DNA of 64,000 nt from Dokdonella_A sp014338185 (GTDB lineage: Bacteria > Pseudomonadota > Gammaproteobacteria > Xanthomonadales > Rhodanobacteraceae): contig SZOS01000008.1 in assembly GCA_030263295.1 (NCBI GenBank), positions 1 through 64,000 on the forward strand. The letters are read 5' to 3'. The notes under the pieces were generated by a model. The model did no database searches and was not told the DNA's origin. It was given only the letters and a program-made list of their open reading frames with translations. A program made the position numbers and the translations under genes. Below are positions 52,917 through 62,740 of the stretch, in pieces (position 1 is the stretch's first letter; every line of letters begins with the position of its first letter).

Positions 52917-54584
52917 TCAGCGGTTGAGCTGCTCCTTGAGCAGCGCGCCGAGCTTGGTGGTACCGCCAGCGGCGCTCTGGTATTCCTCGAGCGTGCTCTG
53001 CAGTTCATCCTCGTCCTTGGCGCGGATCGACAGCTGCAGGCTGCGGCCCTTGCGGTCCATGCCCACGAACTTGGCTTCCACGGCGTCACCCACCTTGAGA
53101 TGCAGCGTGGCATCCTCGACGCGTTCCTTGGCGATGTCGTTGGCGCGCAGGTAGCCCTCCACGCCGTCGCCCAGGTCGATGGTGGCACCGCGGGCATCGA
53201 CTTCGCGCACGGTGCCGTTGACGATGCTGCCGCGCGGGTGGTTGGCCATGTACTGGCCGAACGGGTCCTGCTCGAGCTGCTTGAGGCCGAGCGAGATGCG
53301 CTCGCGCTCGGGATCGACCGCGAGCACCACCGCCTCGATCTCGTCGCCCTTCTTGAAGTTGCGCACGAGGTCTTCGCCGGTCGCCTGCCACGAAATGTCG
53401 GACAGGTGCACGAGGCCGTCGATGCCACCGTCGAGGCCGACGAACACGCCGAAGTCGGTGATCGACTTGATCGTGCCGCTGACCTTGTCGCCCTTCTTGT
53501 GGATCGCGGCGAAGGCTTCCCACGGATTGGCGCGGGTCTGCTTCATGCCCAGCGAGATGCGGCGGCGCTCCTCGTCGACGTCGAGCACCATGACCTCGAC
53601 CTCGTCGCCCACCTGCACCACCTTGGCCGGGTTGACATTCTTGTTGGTCCAGTCCATCTCCGACACGTGCACGAGGCCTTCGACGCCCGGCTCGAGCTCG
53701 ACGAAGCAGCCGTAGTCGGTGACGTTGGAGACCTTGCCGAACAGACGGGTGTTGGCCGGATAGCGGCGCGCGATCGCGACCCACGGATCCTCGCCGAGCT
53801 GCTTGAGGCCGAGCGAGACGCGGTTGCGCTCGCGGTCGAACTTGAGCACGCGTACTTCCAGCTCGTCGCCGACGTTGACCACCTCGGACGGGTGGCGCAC
53901 GCGCTTCCACGCCATGTCGGTGATGTGCAGCAGGCCGTCGATGCCGCCGAGGTCGACGAACGCGCCGTAATCGGTGAGGTTCTTGACCACGCCCTTGATC
54001 ACCGCGCCCTCGACCAGCTTCTCGAGCAGCTGTTCGCGCTCCTCGGAATGCTCGCTCTCGACCACCGCGCGACGCGACACCACCACGTTGTTGCGCTTGC
54101 GGTCGAGCTTGATGATCTTGAATTCCAGTTCCTTGCCTTCGAGGTAGGACGGGTCGCGCACCGGGCGCACGTCGACCAGCGAGCCCGGCAGGAATGCGCG
54201 GACGTCCTTGATGTCGACCGTGAAGCCGCCCTTGACCTTGCCAGAGATGCGGCCGGTGACGGCGGCATTGGCGGTCTGCGCTTCCTCGAGCTCGTCCCAC
54301 ACCAGCGAACGCTTGGCCTTTTCGCGCGAGAGCATGGTCTCGCCAAAGCCGTTTTCGATCGCATCGAGCGCGACCTTGACGTCGTCGCCGACGTGGATCT
54401 CGAGTTCGCCCTTGTCGTTCCTGAACTGTTCGATCGGGATGATGCCTTCGGACTTCAGTCCGGCATTGACCACCACCACGTCGGAGCGGATCTCGACGAT
54501 GGTGCCGGTGACGATGGCGCCGGAGCGCAGCTTGGAGAGCGCGGTTTGGCTCTGTTCGAACAGTTCGGCAAAACTTTCAGTCAT
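52917..54584 (-). CDS. rpsA: Ribosomal protein S1, 555 aa
   Basis: Six S1 domains: residues about 20-85, 105-170, 191-260, 275-347, 362-435 and 450-520, for example GVVKNLTDYGAFVDLGGIDG and GKVSNVTDYGCFVELEPGVEG. It binds mRNA on the 30S subunit. ATG 54584 matches E. coli. The 158-bp gap to cmk holds several short inverted repeats and should contain the leader used for S1 autoregulation. Confidence 0.98.
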   Translation of the reverse strand: MTESFAELFEQSQTALSKLRSGAIVTGTIVEIRSDVVVVNAGLKSEGIIPIEQFRNDKGELEIHVGDDVKVALDAIENGFGETMLSREKAKRSLVWDELEEAQTANAAVTGRISGKVKGGFTVDIKDVRAFLPGSLVDVRPVRDPSYLEGKELEFKIIKLDRKRNNVVVSRRAVVESEHSEEREQLLEKLVEGAVIKGVVKNLTDYGAFVDLGGIDGLLHITDMAWKRVRHPSEVVNVGDELEVRVLKFDRERNRVSLGLKQLGEDPWVAIARRYPANTRLFGKVSNVTDYGCFVELEPGVEGLVHVSEMDWTNKNVNPAKVVQVGDEVEVMVLDVDEERRRISLGMKQTRANPWEAFAAIHKKGDKVSGTIKSITDFGVFVGLDGGIDGLVHLSDISWQATGEDLVRNFKKGDEIEAVVLAVDPERERISLGLKQLEQDPFGQYMANHPRGSIVNGTVREVDARGATIDLGDGVEGYLRANDIAKERVEDATLHLKVGDAVEAKFVGMDRKGRSLQLSIRAKDEDELQSTLEEYQSAAGGTTKLGALLKEQLNR

Positions 54585-54742
54585 GTTGGATTCCAGTGAA
54601 TGAAACAGGCGCTCGGCACGATGCCGACGCCCACCCATCAACGATGCGAGATACGCCGCATCGACGCGTTGCCGGCACCCTGCCGGGCTTCCCTTGCGGG
54701 TCTTGCGGCCCACCCGCGCGCATACGGCGCCGGCAGCCTGGA

Positions 54743-55462
54743 TCAGTTGCGGGTGGTGGCGTGCCGCGGCAGCGCCGCGCGCACGATCCCGAGCACGCGC
54801 TCCACCGCCTCGGCGATGGTCAGGGACGTGCTGTCGATGATGACCGCGTCGCGAGCTGGCTTGAGCGGTGCCACCTTGCGTGTCGCGTCACGCTCGTCGC
54901 GTGCCTCGATCTCCCGCAAAAGGGTGGCGAGCGTAACAGACAACCCCTTTTCCTTCAACTGTTTATAGCGCCTTTTCGCGCGTTCCTCGGCGCTGGCGGT
55001 CAAAAACACCTTGCACGGCGCGTCGCTGAACACCACCGTGCCCATGTCGCGGCCGTCGGCCACCAGGCCCGGCGCCTTGCGGAACGCACGCTGGCGCTCG
55101 AACAGCGCGCTGCGCACTGCGGGCATGGCCGCGATCGCCGAGGCGGCGGCGCCGCAGGTCTCGGTGCGGATCTCGTCGGTGGCGTCGAAGCCATTGATGA
55201 ACACGCGCGCCGGTCCGCCTTCCTTGGGCGCGCGGAACGCGATGCGCGTGTTCTGCGCGCAGCGCGTGACCGCCTCGGGATCTGACAGGTCGAGCCCGGC
55301 CATGCCCGCGGCATAGCCGACCGCTCGGTAGATCGCGCCCGAATCGAGCAGGTGCCAGCCCAGCGCCGCGGCCACCGCGGCGCTGATCGTGCCCTTGCCC
55401 GAACCGGACGGGCCGTCGATCGTGAGCACGGGAACGGACGGGTCACTGCTGCTGGCGGACAT
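54743..55462 (-). CDS. cmk: Cytidylate kinase, 239 aa
   Basis: Phosphorylates CMP and dCMP. The P-loop IDGPSGSGKGTIS is near the N-terminus, and GRDMGTVVFSDAPCKVFLTA carries the family motif. The start is one of three in-frame ATGs (55486, 55474, 55462); the last best fits the usual short N-terminus. Cmk precedes rpsA in the standard order. Confidence 0.96.
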   Translation of the reverse strand: MSASSSDPSVPVLTIDGPSGSGKGTISAAVAAALGWHLLDSGAIYRAVGYAAGMAGLDLSDPEAVTRCAQNTRIAFRAPKEGGPARVFINGFDATDEIRTETCGAAASAIAAMPAVRSALFERQRAFRKAPGLVADGRDMGTVVFSDAPCKVFLTASAEERAKRRYKQLKEKGLSVTLATLLREIEARDERDATRKVAPLKPARDAVIIDSTSLTIAEAVERVLGIVRAALPRHATTRN

Positions 55463-55525
55463 GGGTGCATGCATCGCGGGGAACACACCATTCTAGCCGC
55501 GCCCGCGCCGCGGCGGGTCCGGGCA

Positions 55526-56866
55526 TCAGTCTGCGTCTGGTGCAGGCGCCTGCTGCAGGGCAAAGCCTGCGGAGTTGGCCAGCGCGAGGAAGCCCGGGAA
55601 CGAGGTCGCCACGTGGGTGCAGTCGTCGATCTCCACCGCGGCGGCGGCGACCAGACCGGCCACCGCGAAACTCATCGCGATGCGATGGTCGGTGGCGCTG
55701 GCGACGCTGCCGCCGCCGATGCGGCCGCCCTCGATGGTCGCGCCATCGGCGCACTCGGCCACGTCCACGCCCAGCCGTGCCAGGCCCTGGGCCATGAGCG
55801 CGATGCGGTCGGACTCCTTGACCCGCAGCTCGGCCGCGCCGCGGATGCGCGTGGTGCCACGCGCCGCGGCGGCGGCGACGAACAGGATCGGGAACTCGTC
55901 GATCATGTCCGGCACCAGTTCGACCGGCACGTCGATGCCGTGCAGCGGCGCATGGCGCACCTCGAGGTCGGCCACGCGTTCGCCGCCCTGCTCGCGCGGC
56001 GCATGTTCGCGGATGTCGGCGCCCATCAGGCGCAGCGCGGTGAGCAGGCCGGTGCGCCGCGCATTGAGGCCGACCGCGCGCAGCAGCAGGCGCGAGCCTG
56101 GCACGAGGCTCGCGGCGACGATGAAGAACGCGGCCGAGGAGAAGTCCGCGGGCACCTGCACCGCGCACCCACGCAGGCGATGGCCGCCGGTGAGCTGCGC
56201 CCGGCCCGGCGCGAACCGGATCGGCCAGCCGAACGCCGCGAGCATGCGCTCGCTGTAGTCGCGCGTGGGGTGCGGCTCGCGCACACAGGTCTCACCGCGC
56301 GCGTACAGGCCGGCCAGCAGCAGCGCCGACTTGACCTGGGCGCTGGCCACCGGCAGTGCATAGTCGATGCCCTGGAGCGTGGCGCCGCCACGGACGCGCA
56401 GCGGCGGCAGGTCGCCCGCGGCGGCCTCGATGCGCGCACCCATGCGCGCGAGCGGTTCGATCACACGCCGCATCGGACGCCGCTGCAGCGAGGCGTCACC
56501 GGTGAGCGTGCTGTCGAAGGCCTGTGCCGCCAGCAGGCCCGCGAGCAGGCGCATGCCCGTGCCCGCGTTGCCGCAGTCGAGGACGCTCGCCGGCGCACGC
56601 AGTCCGTGCAGCCCCACCCCATGCACGATGCGGCGCGAAGCCGATGGGGTGTCGATGCGCACGCCGAGCTGGCCGAAGATCGCCGCGGTCGCGCGCGTGT
56701 CCTCACCTTCGAGGAAGCCATCGACCTGCGAACTGCCCTCGGCCAGCGCCGCGAGCATGATCGCGCGATGCGAGATCGACTTGTCACCGGGAACCTCGAT
56801 CTCGCCCGCCAGTGGCATCGCCACCGGTGTGCTGCGCCAGCGCAGGGGTGCCGCGGGCGCGCTCAA
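55526..56866 (-). CDS. aroA: 3-phosphoshikimate 1-carboxyvinyltransferase (EPSP synthase), 446 aa
   Basis: Sixth shikimate-pathway step. PGDKSISHRAIMLAALAEG, the PEP-site loop LDCGNAGTGMRLLAGLL and RPMRRVIEPLARMGA are present, along with RVKESDRI. LDCGNAGTG differs from E. coli's NAGTAMR and leans to the class II pattern. The protein is not fused to TyrA as in some pseudomonads. The ATG overlaps the hisC-like stop. Confidence 0.96.
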   Translation of the reverse strand: MSAPAAPLRWRSTPVAMPLAGEIEVPGDKSISHRAIMLAALAEGSSQVDGFLEGEDTRATAAIFGQLGVRIDTPSASRRIVHGVGLHGLRAPASVLDCGNAGTGMRLLAGLLAAQAFDSTLTGDASLQRRPMRRVIEPLARMGARIEAAAGDLPPLRVRGGATLQGIDYALPVASAQVKSALLLAGLYARGETCVREPHPTRDYSERMLAAFGWPIRFAPGRAQLTGGHRLRGCAVQVPADFSSAAFFIVAASLVPGSRLLLRAVGLNARRTGLLTALRLMGADIREHAPREQGGERVADLEVRHAPLHGIDVPVELVPDMIDEFPILFVAAAAARGTTRIRGAAELRVKESDRIALMAQGLARLGVDVAECADGATIEGGRIGGGSVASATDHRIAMSFAVAGLVAAAAVEIDDCTHVATSFPGFLALANSAGFALQQAPAPDAD

Positions 56867-57984
56867 GGCGCCGCGTCCAGCGCGGCCAGCAGGCGCTCGT
56901 TCTCATCGCGCCGGCCGATGCTGATGCGCAGCGTGTCGGCGAGCCCGTAGCCGCCCATCGGCCGCACGATCACGCCCTGCGCCAACAGGTGCTGCTCCAG
57001 CGCAGCGGCATCGCGACCCAGGTCGAGCAGCACGAAGTTGGTCTGCGACGGCAGGCAGCGATAGCCGCGCTGCGCAAGTTCCTCCACCAGCCAGGCGCGC
57101 GCCGCGGTGTTGTAGCGCCGCACCGTGGCCAGGTGTGCCTCGTCGGCGAGCGCGGCGCTGGCGCCGGCCAGTGCCAGCGAGTTGACATTGAACGATTCGC
57201 GCATGCGCTCGAGCACGGCCACCACGCTCGCGTCGGCCACCACGTAGCCGACCCGCGCGCCGGCCAGGCCCCAGGCCTTGGAGAACGTGCGTGCGACCAC
57301 CAGGTTGGGATGGCGCGCGCGCAGCGGCAACGCACCGTGCAGGTCGGCCACGTCGACGTACTCGTGGTAGGCCTCGTCGACCACCACCAGCACCTCGCGC
57401 GGCACGCGCGCGAGCAGGCGCGCCAGCGCCGCGTCGTCGAACCACGTGCCGGTCGGGTTGTTGGGATTGGCCAGGTAGACGATGCGGGTGTTGGCGCGCA
57501 CCGCGGCGGCGATCGCGTCCAGGTCGTGGCCGAGCGGCGCGGTCGTATGGTCGCGCGGCAGGGCCGGCACGCAGATGCCCTGCGCGCCGGCTGCGGCGGC
57601 CGCGATCGGATACACCGCAAAGCCGTACTGCGCGTACACGATCGAGTGCGCGGCGTCGGCGAAACACTGCGCGAGCATCATGAGCAGTTCGTGCGAGCCG
57701 TTGCCGAGCGCGATCTGTGCCGCGTCCACGTCCAGCCGCTGCGCCAGTGCCGACTTGAGCGCGGCGCCGCGCGGATCGGGGTAGCGGTACACTTCGTCGA
57801 GCGCGCTGCGCATCGCCGCCAGCGCCAGCGGACTGGCGCCGAGCACGTTCTCGTTCGAGCCCAGTTCGGCGATCGCCGCGCCAAAACGCCCGCGCAATGC
57901 CGGCAGGTCATGGCCGGGGTCGTAGGCGCGCAGCGCCGCGCTGGCCGTGGTCGCCAGCCGCGTCGCGTCGAACGCGCCGCTCAC
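56863..57984 (-). CDS. hisC: Histidinol-phosphate/aromatic aminotransferase (HisC2-like), 373 aa
   Basis: A PLP class I/II aminotransferase of the HisC type: LGSNENVLGASPLALAAM, YLANPNNPTGTWF, DEAYHEYVD and the PLP lysine in ARTFSKAWGLAGARVGY. Between pheA and aroA this paralogue probably transaminates phenylpyruvate or histidinol phosphate. GTG 57984 overlaps the pheA stop (GTGA). Confidence 0.94.
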   Translation of the reverse strand: MSGAFDATRLATTASAALRAYDPGHDLPALRGRFGAAIAELGSNENVLGASPLALAAMRSALDEVYRYPDPRGAALKSALAQRLDVDAAQIALGNGSHELLMMLAQCFADAAHSIVYAQYGFAVYPIAAAAAGAQGICVPALPRDHTTAPLGHDLDAIAAAVRANTRIVYLANPNNPTGTWFDDAALARLLARVPREVLVVVDEAYHEYVDVADLHGALPLRARHPNLVVARTFSKAWGLAGARVGYVVADASVVAVLERMRESFNVNSLALAGASAALADEAHLATVRRYNTAARAWLVEELAQRGYRCLPSQTNFVLLDLGRDAAALEQHLLAQGVIVRPMGGYGLADTLRISIGRRDENERLLAALDAAP

Positions 57985-59099
57985 GGCACCGCAACCGGGT
58001 AGGAGCCGAGCACCTTGATCTGCGCCGAATGCTCGCGCAGCTCGCCGAGCGCGCCCTGCATCGCCGCATCGTCGACATGGCCGGCCAGGTCGATGAAGAA
58101 GCCATACTCCCACTTGGCCTGGTGCGAGGGGCGCGATTCGATCCGGTTCATGCTGATGCCGTGGCGCGCGAACGGGCTGAGCACGTTGAACAGCGCGCCG
58201 GGCTGGTCCTTGATGAACACGAGCACCGAGGTGCGGTCGTGCCCGGAAGCCGGGAAGATCTGCCGCCCGATCACGAGGAAGCGCGTGGTGTTGTCGGCAT
58301 GATCCTCGATCGAGGTCATGATGACCTTCTTGAGGCCGTACACGTGCGCGGCCGATTCGCTGCCGATCGAGGCGGCGTCGTCGGCGTTGCGCGCGCGGCG
58401 CGCGCCCTCGGCATTGCTCGCCACCGGCACCTTCTCGACCCTGGGCAGGTTCGAGCGCAGCCAGCCCGCGGTCTGCGCGAACGACTGCGGATGGGCGTAG
58501 ATGCGCTCGATGTCCTCGATGTGGCCCGAGCGCGACAGCAGGTACTGGTGCACGCGCAGCTCGACCTCGCCGCAGATCTTGAGGTGGGAGGTGAGGAACA
58601 TGTCGAGCGTGACCTGGATCGTGCCCTGCCCCGAGTTCTCCACCGGTACCACGCCGAAGTCGGCGTTGCCGGCCTCGACCTCGTTGAACACCTCCTCGAT
58701 GCTCGACATCGGCAGGCCCAGCGCCGAGCGGCCGAAATGCTTGTGCACCGCCTGCTGGCTGAAGGTGCCTTCGGGACCGAGGTAGCCGATCTTGAGCGGC
58801 TCCTGCTGGGCCAGGCAGGCCGACATGATTTCGCGGAACAGGTGCACCAGCACCTCGTCGTTGAGCGGGCCGTCGTTGCGGTCGACCACCATGCGCAGCA
58901 CCTGCGCCTCGCGCTCGGGCCGGTAATAGTCCACCGCCGCGGCGAGCTTGCCCTTGGCCTTGCCCACCTGGTGGGCGAAGCGCGCGCGCTCGGCGATCAA
59001 CGCCTGGATCTGCTGGTCGATGCCGTCGATGCGCGCGCGCACCGCGGCCAGGTCGGGCTGGTCAGGCTGCTTGCCGCTGTCGCGCTTGCGCTGGCTCAT
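57981..59099 (-). CDS. pheA: Bifunctional chorismate mutase/prephenate dehydratase, 372 aa
   Basis: The N-terminal AroQ mutase helices (LAAVRARIDGIDQQIQALIA, residues 16-105) are followed by the dehydratase (IGYLGPEGTFSQQAV, VPVENSGQGTI, DNTTRFLVIG) and a C-terminal ACT domain (SVLVFIKDQPGALFNVLSPFA, ESRPSHQAKWEYGFFID) for phenylalanine feedback. It follows serA by 3 bp. Confidence 0.97.
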   Translation of the reverse strand: MSQRKRDSGKQPDQPDLAAVRARIDGIDQQIQALIAERARFAHQVGKAKGKLAAAVDYYRPEREAQVLRMVVDRNDGPLNDEVLVHLFREIMSACLAQQEPLKIGYLGPEGTFSQQAVHKHFGRSALGLPMSSIEEVFNEVEAGNADFGVVPVENSGQGTIQVTLDMFLTSHLKICGEVELRVHQYLLSRSGHIEDIERIYAHPQSFAQTAGWLRSNLPRVEKVPVASNAEGARRARNADDAASIGSESAAHVYGLKKVIMTSIEDHADNTTRFLVIGRQIFPASGHDRTSVLVFIKDQPGALFNVLSPFARHGISMNRIESRPSHQAKWEYGFFIDLAGHVDDAAMQGALGELREHSAQIKVLGSYPVAVP

Positions 59100-59102
59100 C
59101 GC

Positions 59103-60269
59103 TTACTCCTCGATCACGCGAACCGACAGGATGCCATCGATCGCGGCGATCGCGCTCACCAGCGTGGCCGGAATCCTCGAGTCGACATCGATCAGGGTGT
59201 AGGCGAGGTCGCCACGCGAGGCGTTGAGCATCTGCGCGATGTTGACCCCGGCCTCGCCCAGCACGTGCGACAACTGGCCGATCATGTTGGGCCGGTTGCT
59301 GTTGGCGATGCAGATGCGGCCATTGCTCGCGCGCGCCATGCGCGCCTCGGGAAAGTTGACCGAATGGCGCACGTTGCCATGTTCGAGGAAGTCGCGCAGC
59401 TGGTCGACCACCATCATCGCGCAGTTCTCCTCGGCCTCGCCGGTGGATGCACCCAGGTGCGGCAGGGCGATCACGCGCGGATCGGCCAGCAGGTCGGCCT
59501 GCGGGAAGTCGCTCACGTAGCGCCCGATGCGGCCGTCGGCCAGCCCGGCGCGCAGCGCCTGCTCGTCGACGATGCCTTCGCGGGCGAAATTGAGCACCAC
59601 CACGCCGCGCCGAGCCACCTCCAGGGCCGCCATCCCGAACACGCCACGCGTCTTGTCGTTGAGCGGCACATGGAAGGTCACGTAGTCGCTGGCCGCGTAC
59701 AGCTCATTGAGCGAACTGGCGCGCGCCACCTGCGCCGACAGCTGCCAGGCGCCGTCGATGGTCATGTGCGGATCGAAGCCGACCACGCGCATGCCCAGCG
59801 CGTAGGCCGCATTGGCCACCTTGACGCCGATCGCGCCCAGGCCGACCACGCCGAGCGTCTTGCCGCTGAGCTCGCTGCCGACGAAGCGCTTCTTCTCCGC
59901 TTCCACCCGTTCATGCAGGTGCTCGCCCGGCGGCAGGTCGCGCACGAACGCGAGCGCCGCCGCGAGGTTGCGCGCCGCCAGCAGCATGCCTGCCACCACC
60001 AGCTCCTTGACCGCATTGGCGTTGGCACCGGGCGCGTTGAACACCGGCACGCCGCGTGCGGACAGCGCCGCCACCGGGATGTTGTTGGTGCCCGCGCCCG
60101 CACGCGCCACCGCCTTCACGCTCGCCGCGATCGGCGCCTGGTGCATGTCGGCCGAACGCACGAGGATCGCGTCGGGATCGGCCACTTCGTTGGCGGTGCT
60201 GTAGAGCGAACCCGGCAGGCGGTCGAGGCCGCTGCGCGAGATGTTGTTGAGAGTCTGGATCTTGAACAT
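59103..60269 (-). CDS. serA: D-3-phosphoglycerate dehydrogenase, 388 aa
   Basis: First serine-biosynthesis step. The NAD site GVVGLGAIGVKVANAA, the substrate R and the H in LPHLGASTGEAEENC are present, and the C-terminal ACT domain (GQLSHVLGEAGVNIAQMLNAS) gives serine feedback. ATG 60269 fits; the frame runs further upstream only as an overlap with serC. It is placed between serC and pheA. Confidence 0.96.
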   Translation of the reverse strand: MFKIQTLNNISRSGLDRLPGSLYSTANEVADPDAILVRSADMHQAPIAASVKAVARAGAGTNNIPVAALSARGVPVFNAPGANANAVKELVVAGMLLAARNLAAALAFVRDLPPGEHLHERVEAEKKRFVGSELSGKTLGVVGLGAIGVKVANAAYALGMRVVGFDPHMTIDGAWQLSAQVARASSLNELYAASDYVTFHVPLNDKTRGVFGMAALEVARRGVVVLNFAREGIVDEQALRAGLADGRIGRYVSDFPQADLLADPRVIALPHLGASTGEAEENCAMMVVDQLRDFLEHGNVRHSVNFPEARMARASNGRICIANSNRPNMIGQLSHVLGEAGVNIAQMLNASRGDLAYTLIDVDSRIPATLVSAIAAIDGILSVRVIEE

Positions 60270-60316
60270 CGAAAGTGGCCGATCGGCAAGTGGGAGAATG
60301 CTGGGCGCGCCGCGGC

Positions 60317-61396
60317 TCAGCCGTGGCGCCGGGCGAAATCGCCCATGAATTCGACCAGGGCCTGCACCCCGGCCAGCGGCATCGCGTTGTACAGCGAGGC
60401 GCGCATGCCCCCGACCAGCCGATGGCCCTTGAGCGCGAGCAGGCCGGCCGCCTCGGCCTGCTTGAGGAAGCTCGCATCGAGTTCGTCGCTGGGCAGGGTG
60501 AAGGGCACGTTCATCCACGAACGCGCGGCTGGCTCGACCGGATTGCGGTAGTAGCCGGAGCCGTCGATGTAGCCGTACAGCAAGTCGGCCTTGGCGCGAT
60601 TGCGCTGGGCCATCGCGGCCACGCCGCCCTCGGCCTTGATCCACTTGAAAACGAGCCCAGCCAGATACCAGCCCCAGGTGTTGGGCGTATTGAGCATCGA
60701 GCCCTGCGCCGCGTGCTCGGCGTAATTGAGGATCTTGGGGAGGTCCTTGGGGCAGCGTTCGAGCAGGTCCTCGCGCACGATCAGCACGACCAGCCCGGAT
60801 GGCCCGATGTTCTTCTGCGCACCCGCATACAGCAGCGCGTAGCGCGACACGTCCAACGGCCGCGACAGGAGGGTCGAGGACACGTCACCCACGAGCGGCA
60901 CCGCACCGGCGTCGGGTATGTCGTGGAACTCGACGCCGCGGATCGTCTCGTTGGGGGTGATGTGCAGGTAGGCCGCTCCCGGGTCGAGCTGCCAGGTCGC
61001 GCGCGGCGGGATGCGGTCGTGGTTGGTGGCGGCCGCGCTCGCGGCGATGCGCACTTGGGTGTAGGCGCGAGCTTCCTTGGCGGCCTTCTCGCTCCAGTCT
61101 CCAGTGAGCACGTAGTCGGCGCTCGCGCCGCGGGCGAAGTTGAGCGGAATCTGGGCGAAATGCTGGGTGGCACCCCCCTGCAGGAACAGCACCTTGTAGC
61201 TGGCGGGAATCGCGAGCAGCTCACGCAGGTCCTGCTCGGCCTGCTCGGCCAGCGCGATGAAGGCCTTGCCGCGGTGGCTCACCTCCATCACCGAGGCGCG
61301 CGCGCCGTCCCATTCCAACAGCTCGGCCTGCGCCTGGCGCAGCACTTCCTCGGGCAGCGCGGCAGGGCCGGCGCTGAAGTTGTAGGCACGACTCAC
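60317..61396 (-). CDS. serC: Phosphoserine aminotransferase, 359 aa
   Basis: RAYNFSAGPAALPEEVLRQAQ is the family N-terminus, and LLYAGAQKNIGPSGLVVLIV carries the PLP lysine. It makes 3-phosphoserine and acts in pyridoxine synthesis. The start is GTG 61396, with GGAGG 7 bp before it; no ATG fits. First gene of the serC-serA-pheA-hisC-aroA operon. Confidence 0.97.
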   Translation of the reverse strand: MSRAYNFSAGPAALPEEVLRQAQAELLEWDGARASVMEVSHRGKAFIALAEQAEQDLRELLAIPASYKVLFLQGGATQHFAQIPLNFARGASADYVLTGDWSEKAAKEARAYTQVRIAASAAATNHDRIPPRATWQLDPGAAYLHITPNETIRGVEFHDIPDAGAVPLVGDVSSTLLSRPLDVSRYALLYAGAQKNIGPSGLVVLIVREDLLERCPKDLPKILNYAEHAAQGSMLNTPNTWGWYLAGLVFKWIKAEGGVAAMAQRNRAKADLLYGYIDGSGYYRNPVEPAARSWMNVPFTLPSDELDASFLKQAEAAGLLALKGHRLVGGMRASLYNAMPLAGVQALVEFMGDFARRHG

Positions 61397-61593
61397 GCGA
61401 GTTCCTCCACTGGGGATCGCCACTTTATGGCGCGTTGCAACATCCGCGCAAGGAGCAACATGGCGAGCGCCACATCCACCCGCATCGGCGATGGTGCAAG
61501 ATGCGGTGCCCGGCACCGGTCTGGCCAGGCCGTGAAACGCCGCCTGCCCGCGCCACGCGCGGCGCAGCGCGCCCAACCTGCGGACCTATCGAT

Positions 61594-62715
61594 ATGCCAA
61601 ACCCGAATCGGCCACTGCGCCACCGCCTGATCGGAGTCGCCGCCGCCCTCGGCGTGGGTACCGCGCTCGCGCTCGGCGTGGGCAGCACCCGCATCATGCG
61701 CTCGAGCGCGGTCACCGCGCTGGCCGCCGCGCCACTGGCCACGCCACTGCCGGTGCAGCGCAAGGCCCCGCCGCTCGACGGCGCGGTGGCCTGGCTCAAT
61801 TCCGCTCCGCTGGACGCGGCCGCACTGCGCGGCAAGGTGGTGCTGGTCGACTTCTGGACCTACACCTGCATCAACTGCCTGCGCGCGCTGCCGTGGGTGC
61901 GGGCCTGGGCCGACAAGTACCGCGACTACGGCCTGGTGGTGGTCGGCGTGCACACGCCCGAGTTCGAGTTCGAACGTGACCTCGCCAACGTGCGCCGCGC
62001 GCTCGCCGAGTTCGACATCCGCTATCCGGTCGCGGTCGACAGCAAGTACCGCATCTGGCGCGCCTTCGACAACCACTACTGGCCCGCGCACTATTTCATC
62101 GATGCGCAGGGACGCATCCGTCACCAGCACTTCGGCGAAGGCGATTACGCGCAGTCGGAGCAGGTGATCCGCGAATTGCTCGCCGAAGCGGGCCATCCGC
62201 CACCCGAGTCACCCGCGGTGAGCGTGCGCGGCAGCGGCGCGCAACTTGCGCCCGATTTTGCCCAGATCGGCTCGCCGGAAACCTACCTGGGCTATGCGCG
62301 TGCCGAGCGCTTCGCATCCAGCGGCGGCCAACGCGCGGACCGCAGCCACGCCTACCTCGCGCCGAGCCGGCCTGCGCTCAACCGCTGGGGGCTGGGCGGG
62401 CGCTGGCTCGTCGGTGCCGAGCAGGCGACGCTGCTCGATGCGGGTGGACGCATCGTCTACCGCTTCCGCGCGCGCGACCTGCATCTCGTGCTCGGGCCGG
62501 GCAAGGACGGCAAGCCGGTGCGCTTCATCGTGCGCCTGGATGGCGCCGCGCCCGGCGCCAACCACGGGGTCGACAGCGATGCCCAGGGACTCGGCAGCGT
62601 GACCACCCAGCGCCTGTACCAGCTCATCCGCAGCAGCGGGCCAGTGGCCGAACACAGCTTCGAGATCGAATTCCTCGATCCGGGAGTGCAGGCGTTCGCG
62701 TTCACCTTCGGCTGA
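61594..62715 (+). CDS. TlpA/DipZ-like thioredoxin-fold protein, membrane-anchored, 373 aa
   Basis: An N-terminal anchor or signal (LIGVAAALGVGTALALGVG) precedes a thioredoxin domain with FWTYTCINCLRALPW (C92, C95) and a C-terminal beta domain (about 225-373, ending FEIEFLDPGVQAFAFTFG), the arrangement of the DipZ/NHL-type TlpA proteins. It should act as a periplasmic thiol-disulfide reductase. The region between serC and this start (61397-61593) is the divergent promoter. Confidence 0.9.
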   Translation: MPNPNRPLRHRLIGVAAALGVGTALALGVGSTRIMRSSAVTALAAAPLATPLPVQRKAPPLDGAVAWLNSAPLDAAALRGKVVLVDFWTYTCINCLRALPWVRAWADKYRDYGLVVVGVHTPEFEFERDLANVRRALAEFDIRYPVAVDSKYRIWRAFDNHYWPAHYFIDAQGRIRHQHFGEGDYAQSEQVIRELLAEAGHPPPESPAVSVRGSGAQLAPDFAQIGSPETYLGYARAERFASSGGQRADRSHAYLAPSRPALNRWGLGGRWLVGAEQATLLDAGGRIVYRFRARDLHLVLGPGKDGKPVRFIVRLDGAAPGANHGVDSDAQGLGSVTTQRLYQLIRSSGPVAEHSFEIEFLDPGVQAFAFTFG

Positions 62716-62740
62716 GCCGTGTGGGCGACAGCCGCCGGCG

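Noticed and set aside
60270..60644. 125-residue N-terminal extension of SerA
   Set aside because: It overlaps serC's coding end; SerA homologues start at 60269.
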